From contig DVJK01000242.1 of NCBI GenBank assembly GCA_018716795.1, positions 1 to 5,288 of the forward strand: a stretch of DNA of 5,288 nucleotides, in the 5' to 3' direction. Position numbers and translations under genes: made by a program. The notes under the pieces were generated by a model. It saw only the letters and a list, made by a program, of their open reading frames with translations, was not told the origin of the DNA and ran no database searches. Source of the DNA: Candidatus Scatomorpha merdipullorum (GTDB lineage Bacteria; Bacillota; Clostridia; Oscillospirales; Oscillospiraceae). Position 1 is the first letter of the stretch. Each line of letters starts with the position of its first letter. Positions 1 through 4,959 of the stretch are shown here, one piece after another.

Positions 1-1202
1 TCCTCATCACCCGCAAGCGCCATGAGCGTGTTAAGCTGTTCCGGCTTCTGAAGCAGCGCCATAAGCTGCTCATTATCCATCATCTCAAACATCGGCCCCA
101 TCTGGGTCAGCGCCTCCTGAAGGCCGGTGTATATGCCCTGATAGCCCACGAGCAGCTGGTCTATGCCCTCGCCTATCTGGTTCAGCCCGTCGCCGAGCTG
201 GAAGAAGGCGTCGGGGAGCTGGCCGAGCTGCTCAAGGCCCTCGCCCATCTCGCTCATGTCGAAGCCCTCGAGGCCCTCGGCAATCTGGCTCAGGGCCTCG
301 TAAATCTGGCCGCTGGCCTCGCTGAGCGTGCCGCCGTTTTCGTCGAGCTCGCCCGCGCCGTCGCGCAGCTGGCCCGCCGCCCCGGCGAGGGTGCTTATCG
401 CGCCGGTGAGCTGGCTTATGCCGCTTGTGATGCCGTCTATCTCCTCGCCCATGCCGCTCATCATGCTCTCCTGGTTATAGAGCACGCCCGCGATGGTGAA
501 GCCGCCCATGGAGAAGTCGCGCACCTTCGCGGAGAAGCCCACGTCGCCCTCCGAGCCGGGCAGGACGACGAAGGTTATGGTCTTGCTGCTGCCCGCGCTG
601 GCGACGGTGCCGTTGCGCGCGCTTATGTCCTCGCAGAGCTCGGAGTCGAGCGTGACGGAAATCTGCAGCATATAGTTGTCCGCGAAATAGGGGTCGAAGC
701 CCGAGTTTATGGAGGTGTGGATATCCACCTCGAGCTCGCCGCTCGCGCCGGAGAGGTCGTCGGGGTCCAGCTCCTTCCCGTCGAGCTTATACGTTATCTC
801 AATATCCCAGGGCATGAGCGCCTTGCGCAGCTTGCCCTGATAGTAGTAGAGCCCGGCCCGCTCGGCCTCGAGCGTGACGGTGCCGTTGGAGTATTCAATC
901 GGGCTCGTGTCGGTCAGGTTCTCCACCTCGGTGTACTGCCCGTGGTGGCTTATCTTCCCGGGCGCGGCGACGCTGAGCTCGACGACGGCGTAGGCGCTGC
1001 GGGGCCTGCCGCGGTTGTCCAGCCGGCCGTATATGACCTCCTCGGGCCCGTCGGAGACGGAGCCGAGGCTGACCGGGGCGCCGTTCGAGCTGCCCGGGTT
1101 CTCGTCCTTATAGGCGCTGCCCATGACGGGTATGGCGAAGCTGCCCGTCAGCAGGACAAGGCACAGGACTATGGCCAGCGCGGCGTTAAACTTGTGTTTC
1201 AT
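1..1202 (-). CDS. Secreted/membrane heptad-repeat protein (YhgE/Pip-like), 3' end outside window
   Basis: The first 400 residues are present and the frame is open to the left edge, so the C-terminus is missing. Residues 1-30 are a signal peptide or membrane anchor: KHK, then a hydrophobic stretch ending near GSFAIPVMGSA, with no lipobox. Residues about 40-245 form an extracytoplasmic, beta-rich domain (EEVIYGRLD, LTDTSPIEYSNGTVTL, YYYQGKLRKALMPWDIEITY, DNYMLQISVTLD). Residues about 252-368 are a Leu/Gly heptad coiled coil of the X-X-X-Leu-X-X-Gly type (QLTGAIS, TLAGAAG, QLRDGAG, QLGDGLN, QIGEGID). Such repeats are known from YhgE/Pip-like proteins and some MMPL-associated proteins; the canonical family ends in several membrane helices, which would lie outside the window. 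The ATG at 1202 is preceded by AAAAGGAGG at 9 bases. The start overlaps the end of the transporter gene by 17 bases, so the two are cotranscribed. An accessory role for the transporter is inferred; the biochemical function is unknown. Confidence 0.8.
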   Translation of the reverse strand, partial: MKHKFNAALAIVLCLVLLTGSFAIPVMGSAYKDENPGSSNGAPVSLGSVSDGPEEVIYGRLDNRGRPRSAYAVVELSVAAPGKISHHGQYTEVENLTDTSPIEYSNGTVTLEAERAGLYYYQGKLRKALMPWDIEITYKLDGKELDPDDLSGASGELEVDIHTSINSGFDPYFADNYMLQISVTLDSELCEDISARNGTVASAGSSKTITFVVLPGSEGDVGFSAKVRDFSMGGFTIAGVLYNQESMMSGMGEEIDGITSGISQLTGAISTLAGAAGQLRDGAGELDENGGTLSEASGQIYEALSQIAEGLEGFDMSEMGEGLEQLGQLPDAFFQLGDGLNQIGEGIDQLLVGYQGIYTGLQEALTQMGPMFEMMDNEQLMALLQKPEQLNTLMALAGDE

Positions 1203-3276
1203 GGCTGTTTGCCTCCTTTTGTATGGCGGGAGCTTTGAAAAAACCGGCCTTATGCGTAAGGCGCGCCGTCAGCGGGTCGAAAATCATCAAAAGCGCGGGC
1301 AGGGCCAGGACGACCATGGCCATGCTGAGAATCGTGCCTCGCGCGAGCAGTATGCCGAGCTCGGCGACGACCTCGAGCGAGCTCTCGAGGCCGAGGCAGA
1401 GGCCCGCGGTGGTCAGTATGAGGCCGCTGGTGAGGATGCTTTCAAAATTCGTGCTCAGCGTGCCCACGACGGCCTCGCGCTTGGGCATGAGCCGCCGGTT
1501 GGAGAGATAGCCGTTGGTCATGAGTATGGCGTAGTCTATCGTCGCGCCGAGCTGGACGGTGTTTATGACGAGATAGCCTATGTAGACGAGCGGCATGTCC
1601 GTGAAGTAGGGCACGGAGAGGTTTATCCAAATCGCCGCCTCTATGACGAACAGGAGGATGAAGGGGAGCGTCAGGCTCCGGAAGGTGACGAGCAGCGTGA
1701 GGAAGATGAAGCCTATGGCTATCCAGTTGACGAGCGTGGAGTCCGCCGTGACCACGTCTCGCATGTCGTAGAGGTTGGCGCTCTGGCCGCAGACCAGGCT
1801 CTCGCCGTAATAGCTCCGCACGGCGGCCCTCACCCGCTCGACGACGGCGAAGGCCTCGTCGCCCTCCTCGGCTGTGTCGGTATAAAGGATAATCCTCGCG
1901 TAGTTATCCGAGTAGAACTGGCTGACGATGCTCTCGTCGAGGAAGCCCTCGGGCACCGCGCCGACGGTTCCGGCGTAGCTCAGGACGCTGGTGACGTGGT
2001 CTATGCCCTCGAGCTCGGCCGCGAGCTGCGCCTCCGCGCCGGGGTCGCCGCGCGGGACGAGGATGACGAGGTTGTTGCTCACGCCGAAGGTCTCGTTTAT
2101 GAGCACGGTGTCGCGGCCGTAGTCCGTGCGCTCGTCCGGCTCGCCGTTGCCGTAGAGGAAGTCGGCCCGGGTCTGGGCGAGGTAGCAGGGCACGACCAGC
2201 AGCAGCACAAGTATGAGCGCCGGTATGCGTATGGCGACGAAGAACCTGCCGAGGCGGCTGCCGGTCCGCACGAACTGGCGGTGCGCGGTCCTGTCCAGCA
2301 GCCTCACGCAGGCCAGGGACAGGGCCGGCAGGAAGACCATGACGGATATGTAGCTGAGCACGATGCCCTTGACCAGGTTGAGGCCGAGGTCCGCGCCTAT
2401 GCCGAAGCGCATGAACATCAGCGCCATGAAGCCGAAGAGCGTCGTCGCCGCGCTGGCCGCGATGGAGGAAAAGCTCTCGCGTATCGCGAGGCGCATGGCC
2501 TCGGCGCTGTCCGGCACCTCCTCGCGGTGCCGCCCGAAGCTGTTGAGAAGGAAGATTGCGTAGTCCAGGCTCACGGCCAGCTGCATTATGGGGCTCACGC
2601 TCTGCGTCACGAAGCTTATCTCGCCGAATATGGCGTTCGTGCCCATGTTTATGATGACCGCGATGCCTATGGCCATGAGGAAGAGGAAGGGGCTTATCCA
2701 GCTCGTGGTCGTGAGCAGGAGTATAAGTATCGTGACCGGCACCATGATGACCAGGATGCCGACGACCTCGCTGACCACGTGGTTCTGCATGCTCGCGGTG
2801 TTGGCCGCGTTGCCGCTCACGGCCCCGTCGGGGCCGGTTATCTCGTATATCGCCGCGACGGCCTCGCTCTCAAGCCCCTCGTCTATCGTGACGTCGTAGA
2901 GCGCCGTGCCGTCCTGCCAGTACTGCTTGAGGACGGCCTCGTCCATGAGCTCCACCGGCGTCGAGAGGTCCTGCGTGTCGTCCAGCCACATGACGCCCGA
3001 GACGCCCGGCGCCTCCGCGAGGCGCTGCTTCATCTCCAAGGCCTCTGTCAGCGTCAGGTTCTGCACCATGACGCGCGTGTTCGGCACGCCCGAGCCGAAC
3101 TCGGAGTACATCAGGTTCAGCGCCGTCGTGCTCTCCGCGTCCTCGGGCAGATAGTCGGTGAGGTCGTAGTTCACCCGGACGCCCAGGATGAACACGGCGG
3201 AGATTATTGCGGCCGCGGCGAAAAGGGCTATGACAATCCGCTTGTGCCTTGTTATTCCCCGGGTTAGCGCGTCCAT
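1186..3276 (-). CDS. MMPL/RND-superfamily membrane transporter, 696 aa
   Basis: A complete proton-driven exporter of the MMPL branch of the RND superfamily, located in the cytoplasmic membrane. It has the classic duplicated layout. Helix 1 is at about 13-33, followed by an extracytoplasmic domain at 34-165 and helices 2-6 between about 166 and 326. Helix 7 is at about 346-366, followed by a second extracytoplasmic domain at 367-513 and helices 8-12 between about 515 and 668. Each half carries the Asp-Tyr pair of the MmpL proton relay: SLDYAIFLLN (D238, Y239) and TIDYAILMTN (D581, Y582). At 696 residues it is compact and has no long coiled-coil insertion; that element is encoded by the next gene. 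An upstream TTG at 3297 would add seven residues, but it would translate through the GGAGGT ribosome binding site, so the ATG at 3276 is chosen. It is first in the operon and transcribed away from a TetR gene. The substrate is unknown; lipids, peptides or toxic amphiphiles are possible from family precedent. Confidence 0.93.
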   Translation of the reverse strand: MDALTRGITRHKRIVIALFAAAAIISAVFILGVRVNYDLTDYLPEDAESTTALNLMYSEFGSGVPNTRVMVQNLTLTEALEMKQRLAEAPGVSGVMWLDDTQDLSTPVELMDEAVLKQYWQDGTALYDVTIDEGLESEAVAAIYEITGPDGAVSGNAANTASMQNHVVSEVVGILVIMVPVTILILLLTTTSWISPFLFLMAIGIAVIINMGTNAIFGEISFVTQSVSPIMQLAVSLDYAIFLLNSFGRHREEVPDSAEAMRLAIRESFSSIAASAATTLFGFMALMFMRFGIGADLGLNLVKGIVLSYISVMVFLPALSLACVRLLDRTAHRQFVRTGSRLGRFFVAIRIPALILVLLLVVPCYLAQTRADFLYGNGEPDERTDYGRDTVLINETFGVSNNLVILVPRGDPGAEAQLAAELEGIDHVTSVLSYAGTVGAVPEGFLDESIVSQFYSDNYARIILYTDTAEEGDEAFAVVERVRAAVRSYYGESLVCGQSANLYDMRDVVTADSTLVNWIAIGFIFLTLLVTFRSLTLPFILLFVIEAAIWINLSVPYFTDMPLVYIGYLVINTVQLGATIDYAILMTNGYLSNRRLMPKREAVVGTLSTNFESILTSGLILTTAGLCLGLESSLEVVAELGILLARGTILSMAMVVLALPALLMIFDPLTARLTHKAGFFKAPAIQKEANSHETQV
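1212..1220 (-). promoter_or_regulatory. Ribosome binding site of the heptad-repeat protein, inside the transporter gene
   Basis: AAAAGGAGG on the minus strand lies 9 bases before the ATG at 1202 and within the last codons of the transporter gene. The near-perfect anti-Shine-Dalgarno match fixes the start of the downstream gene and supports translational coupling across the 17-base overlap. Confidence 0.85.
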
Positions 3277-3282
3277 AGGCAG

Positions 3283-3288
3283 ACCTCC
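3283..3288 (-). promoter_or_regulatory. Ribosome binding site of the MMPL transporter
   Basis: GGAGGT on the minus strand sits 6 bases before the ATG at 3276. It decides the start: with the alternative TTG at 3297 these bases would be coding (Gly-Gly-Leu). Confidence 0.88.
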
Positions 3289-3304
3289 GATAATCAACGC
3301 TGTG

Positions 3305-3333
3305 TTGACTTACTTTCACTTTTACAGTATACT
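3305..3333 (+). promoter_or_regulatory. Sigma-A-type promoter of the TetR regulator
   Basis: On the plus strand, -35 TTGACT (3305-3310, 5 of 6) and -10 TATACT (3328-3333, 5 of 6) are separated by exactly 17 bases. The predicted start is near 3340, which leaves a leader of about 119 bases before the regulator's ATG. The -10 shares four bases with the -10 of the opposing promoter, so the two cannot both be occupied by polymerase. Confidence 0.72.
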
Positions 3334-3346
3334 TTCAAAGTGAAAG
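3313..3346. promoter_or_regulatory. 34-bp interrupted palindrome, probable TetR operator
   Basis: Arms CTTTCACTTT (3313-3322) and AAAGTGAAAG (3337-3346) are perfect inverted repeats. They share their centre with the 8-bp palindrome AGTATACT (3326-3333). In all, 15 of 17 pairs match across the 34 bp. The motif CTTTCA recurs at 3313 and 3332 and, inverted, at 3341, so two dimers could bind side by side. The site lies between the -35 boxes of both divergent promoters and next to a TetR gene, the usual arrangement for autoregulation plus repression of the divergent exporter. The binding protein is inferred. Confidence 0.75.
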
Positions 3347-3354
3347 CAAGGCAA
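3326..3354 (-). promoter_or_regulatory. Sigma-A-type promoter of the transporter operon
   Basis: On the minus strand, -35 TTGCCT (3354-3349) and -10 TATACT (3331-3326) are separated by exactly 17 bases. The -10 matches the consensus at 5 of 6 positions and the -35 at 4 of 6. Transcription would begin near 3319, giving a leader of about 43 bases. The whole promoter lies across the 34-bp palindrome, so a bound repressor would block it. Assignment is from consensus matching only. Confidence 0.72.
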
Positions 3355-3444
3355 GAGGCAGTTTCGGCTGATTCGAAATTTCTTAAACACTTGTCTCAAA
3401 AACGTTGGGCAACTAACAGAAAGTTCACATGCTGCCCCGGCGGG

Positions 3445-3450
3445 AAGGAG
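3445..3450 (+). promoter_or_regulatory. Ribosome binding site of the TetR regulator
   Basis: AAGGAG lies 8 bases before the ATG at 3459. The earlier in-frame ATG at 3429 has no comparable site and would make the ribosome binding site coding, so 3459 is preferred. Confidence 0.82.
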
Positions 3451-3458
3451 AGGCGGAA

Positions 3459-4025
3459 ATGTCCGGAAAAAAGCAGGACGCGCGCGTGCGCTACACAAAA
3501 ATGGTCATAAGGCAGAGCCTTGTGGAGCTGCTTCGGAAGAAGCCCGTCGCCAAGATAACCGTGACGGAGATATGCGAGCTCGCGGGCATCAACCGCGCGA
3601 CCTTCTACGCGCACTACTCCGACCCCACGGATTTGCTGCACAGCCTGGAAAACGACCTGATAGAGGGCATCACCGTCCGCGCCCAGCCCGCCCTCACCGG
3701 CGAAAACGGCGACATTACGGGCACGCTCTGCGGCATAGTCGAGTACATCCGCGAGAACGCCGAGATATGCCGCGTCCTGCTCTCGGACACGGGCGACACG
3801 AACTTTCAGAACCAGGTCGTACACGTCATGGAGCGGCGCTATCTCGACTTCTGGAGGTCCTCCCGCGGCGGAGGCGAGGAGGACTTCGCCTATGTATACA
3901 CCTTTATCGCCCTCGGCAGCGTCGGCGTGATACGCAAATGGCTCGACGAGGGCATGGCCAAGCCCGCCGCGGAGATTGCGGGGCTCATCGTCCGCCTCTC
4001 CGCCGCCGGCCTGATGACGAGGTGA
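3459..4025 (+). CDS. TetR/AcrR-family transcriptional regulator, 188 aa
   Basis: A dimeric DNA-binding repressor of TetR type. Residues about 12-56 form the N-terminal helix-turn-helix domain: the first helix is around YTKMVIRQSLVELL, followed by KITVTEICELAG (32-43) and the recognition helix INRATFYAHYSD (44-55), a very typical TetR signature. The C-terminal half (about 75-185) is the ligand and dimer domain. Its segment FAYVYTFIALGSVGVIRKWLDEG resembles the TetR_C_8-type domain common in Firmicutes regulators. Length is normal for the family. The gene is divergent from the MMPL transporter, with a palindromic operator and overlapping promoters between them, so it most likely represses both that operon and itself; ligand binding would release it. 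The ligand is unknown. A strong terminator follows the stop codon by 13 bases, so the gene is monocistronic. Confidence 0.93.
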   Translation: MSGKKQDARVRYTKMVIRQSLVELLRKKPVAKITVTEICELAGINRATFYAHYSDPTDLLHSLENDLIEGITVRAQPALTGENGDITGTLCGIVEYIRENAEICRVLLSDTGDTNFQNQVVHVMERRYLDFWRSSRGGGEEDFAYVYTFIALGSVGVIRKWLDEGMAKPAAEIAGLIVRLSAAGLMTR

Positions 4026-4038
4026 AGGTCAAAAAAGC

Positions 4039-4068
4039 AATCCCGCCGGGCGTCCGGCGGGATTTTTT
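4039..4068 (+). terminator. Intrinsic terminator of the TetR gene
   Basis: An 11-bp perfect stem (4039-4049 with 4054-4064) with loop GCGT is followed by a T-run (six T at 4063-4068). Six A at 4031-4036 precede the stem, so it could also terminate in the opposite direction. It separates the regulator from spoIIR. Confidence 0.93.
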
Positions 4069-4090
4069 CGCTTGTGCAGCGCAAATTGCG

Positions 4091-4115
4091 CCCGGCGCGG
4101 TTTAAACCCGGCGCG
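4091..4115. repeat. Short direct repeat CCCGGCGCG, twice, 16-base period
   Basis: CCCGGCGCG occurs at 4091-4099 and 4107-4115. The copies flank the proposed sigma-F -35 element and the palindrome GGTTTAAACC (4099-4108). The repeat may be chance in GC-rich DNA or a binding site for a forespore regulator. Confidence 0.3.
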
Positions 4116-4129
4116 CTGCGGGTATCATA
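4100..4129 (+). promoter_or_regulatory. Probable sigma-F (forespore) promoter of spoIIR
   Basis: GTTTA (4100-4104) fits the Bacillus subtilis sigma-F -35 consensus GYWTA. After exactly 15 bases, GGGTATCATA (4120-4129) fits the -10 pattern GGnnAnAnTW with one mismatch (C in place of the second A). spoIIR is transcribed by sigma-F in B. subtilis, so the position is as expected. The predicted start is near 4136, giving a leader of about 26 bases. No good sigma-A promoter was seen in the same gap. Confidence 0.6.
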
Positions 4130-4148
4130 TGCCCGGGAAATAAATTGC

Positions 4149-4153
4149 GAGGT
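4149..4153 (+). promoter_or_regulatory. Ribosome binding site of spoIIR
   Basis: GAGGT lies 8 bases before the GTG at 4162. There is no in-frame ATG near the N-terminus, and the GTG gives the expected Lys-rich start before the membrane segment. Confidence 0.75.
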
Positions 4154-4161
4154 ACATAGCC

Positions 4162-4764
4162 GTGAAGAACAAAAGCAAACTCAAGCCCTTTGAAACCGCC
4201 CTCCTGCTCGCGCTGAGCGCAAGCCTGCTCGCCGGGGCGTGGGCCTCGGCCAAGGGAGGGCATATAGCCTCCGGCCTCGTGCGGTTGCACGTCGTCGCGG
4301 CCTCTGACGAGCCGGCGGAGCAGGCCGTCAAGCTCGAGGTGCGCGACAGCGTGCTCGCCTATCTCGAGCCGAAGCTCGAGGGCGCCGGGAGCGCCCGGGA
4401 GGCGCTCGCGCTGCTGCGCGGCGAGCTCGGCGGCATAGAGGCCGCGGCAAGCTCCGCCGCCGGGGGGCGGGAGGTGCGCGTGGAGCTCGGCGAGGAGTAT
4501 TACCCCACGCGCGAGTACGAGGGCTTCTCCCTCCCCGCCGGGCGCTATAACTCCCTGCGCGTCGTCCTCGGCGAGGGCGCGGGGCGCAACTGGTGGTGCA
4601 TCGTCTTCCCTCCCCTCTGCCTCGAGGCCGCGAGCGAGGAGGCCTTCGCCGCCCTGGACGGCGGCACGCGCGCCATAATAAGCGAGGACTCGCCCGGCGT
4701 GGTCTTCAAATTCCGCGTGGTCGAGCTCTGGAACGAGCTCCTGCACAAGTTGGGAATTGAATAA
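4162..4764 (+). CDS. spoIIR: Stage II sporulation protein R (SpoIIR), 200 aa
   Basis: SpoIIR is made in the forespore, exported into the space between the two sporulation membranes, and activates the membrane protease SpoIIGA, which cleaves pro-sigma-E in the mother cell. The sequence shows a basic N-terminus and one hydrophobic signal/anchor segment (about 11-30). The family motifs follow in order: RLHVVAASDE (41-50), KLEVRDSVLAYL (57-68), YYPTREYEGFSLPAG (113-127), YNSLRVVLGEGAGRNWW (129-145), CIVFPPLC (146-153) and FKFRVVELW (182-190). The length is slightly below that of B. subtilis SpoIIR (about 224 residues), and the conserved core is intact. The start is GTG with a GAGGT site 8 bases upstream. 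The gene stands alone behind its own probable sigma-F promoter, is insulated from tetR by a terminator, and faces a PBP gene. In the first motif, Ala replaces the Asn I expect from other family members (HVIANSD); the significance is unknown. Confidence 0.95.
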   Translation: MKNKSKLKPFETALLLALSASLLAGAWASAKGGHIASGLVRLHVVAASDEPAEQAVKLEVRDSVLAYLEPKLEGAGSAREALALLRGELGGIEAAASSAAGGREVRVELGEEYYPTREYEGFSLPAGRYNSLRVVLGEGAGRNWWCIVFPPLCLEAASEEAFAALDGGTRAIISEDSPGVVFKFRVVELWNELLHKLGIE

Positions 4765-4777
4765 AAGCCTCGCAGAG

Positions 4778-4797
4778 TTTGCGGCCGCAGCCGCAAA
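4778..4797. repeat. Inverted repeat: 8-bp stem, 4-base loop
   Basis: TTTGCGGC (4778-4785) pairs perfectly with GCCGCAAA (4790-4797) around loop CGCA, 13 bases after the spoIIR stop codon. No T-run follows directly, so it is not a standard terminator. It is the first of five hairpins in this gap. Confidence 0.6.
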
Positions 4798-4810
4798 TAG
4801 AGTTCAATTC

Positions 4811-4843
4811 GTTTTTCCCGTGGGCGTGTACCTCGGGAAAAAC
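4811..4843. repeat. Inverted repeat: 10-bp stem, 13-base loop
   Basis: GTTTTTCCCG (4811-4820) pairs perfectly with CGGGAAAAAC (4834-4843). The T-rich side is on the 5' arm in both directions, so the stem cannot act as an ordinary intrinsic terminator in either direction. Second of the five hairpins; its role is unknown. Confidence 0.6.
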
Positions 4844-4867
4844 ACCTCTCGCGGAGCGGAGTGTGAA

Positions 4868-4900
4868 AAATCCGCCGGTGCCCGGCACCGGCGGATTTCT
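4868..4900. terminator. Bidirectional intrinsic terminator between spoIIR and the PBP gene
   Basis: AAATCCGCCGGTG (4868-4880) pairs perfectly with CACCGGCGGATTT (4886-4898), a 13-bp GC-rich stem with loop CCCGG. On the minus strand the stem ends in TTTTT, a good terminator for the PBP gene that ends at 4960. On the plus strand the tail is TTTCTTT, adequate for spoIIR. It lies 104 bases after spoIIR and about 60 bases after the PBP stop. Confidence 0.85.
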
Positions 4901-4920
4901 TTGCGCGCAGCGGAGCGCAA
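4901..4920. repeat. Inverted repeat: 6-bp stem, 8-base loop
   Basis: TTGCGC (4901-4906) pairs with GCGCAA (4915-4920). It abuts the terminator hairpin. The segment GCGGAGCG at 4910-4917 repeats 4851-4858 exactly, so the terminator is bracketed by a short direct repeat. Weak alone; part of the hairpin cluster. Confidence 0.4.
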
Positions 4921-4926
4921 TCCCCT

Positions 4927-4957
4927 CCGTCGGGGAAGGCGCGGCCTTCCCCGACGG
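4927..4957. repeat. Inverted repeat: perfect 14-bp stem directly after the PBP stop codon
   Basis: CCGTCGGGGAAGGC (4927-4940) pairs perfectly with GCCTTCCCCGACGG (4944-4957) around loop GCG. In the PBP transcript it begins three bases after the stop codon. No T-run follows on either strand, so it is more likely a 3'-end stabiliser or a dispersed repeat unit than a terminator. Confidence 0.7.
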
Positions 4958-4959
4958 CT

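Noticed and set aside
717..1238. 173-codon plus-strand frame opposite the heptad-repeat gene
   Set aside because: It has no ribosome binding site or recognisable motif and is antisense to a well-supported coding region.
1123..3267. A 714-codon open frame on the plus strand opposite the transporter gene
   Set aside because: Its protein is a low-complexity mix of Arg, His, Glu, Ala and Asp with no domain, and it mirrors the transporter. It is a by-product of GC-rich codon use opposite a gene with clear family motifs.
3277..3297. TTG start at 3297 for the transporter, adding seven residues
   Set aside because: The extra codons contain the GGAGGT ribosome binding site that serves the ATG at 3276.
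3429..3458. Upstream ATG at 3429 for the TetR gene, adding ten residues
   Set aside because: It has only a weak AGAAAG upstream and would place the good AAGGAG site inside the gene; the added residues are not typical of the family.
3572..4105. 177-codon plus-strand frame overlapping tetR in another frame
   Set aside because: It is Arg/His/Pro-rich, has no credible ribosome binding site, and runs through the terminator hairpin at 4039-4068.
4091..4115. An intrinsic terminator at the CCCGGCGCG repeats
   Set aside because: The copies are direct, not inverted, and no T-run follows.
4102..4746. 214-codon minus-strand frame opposite spoIIR
   Set aside because: It is antisense to a gene with unmistakable SpoIIR motifs, with no start signal and no family resemblance.
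4778..4957. The run of repeats as a CRISPR array
   Set aside because: The repeats are different hairpins, not identical direct repeats with unique spacers of constant length.
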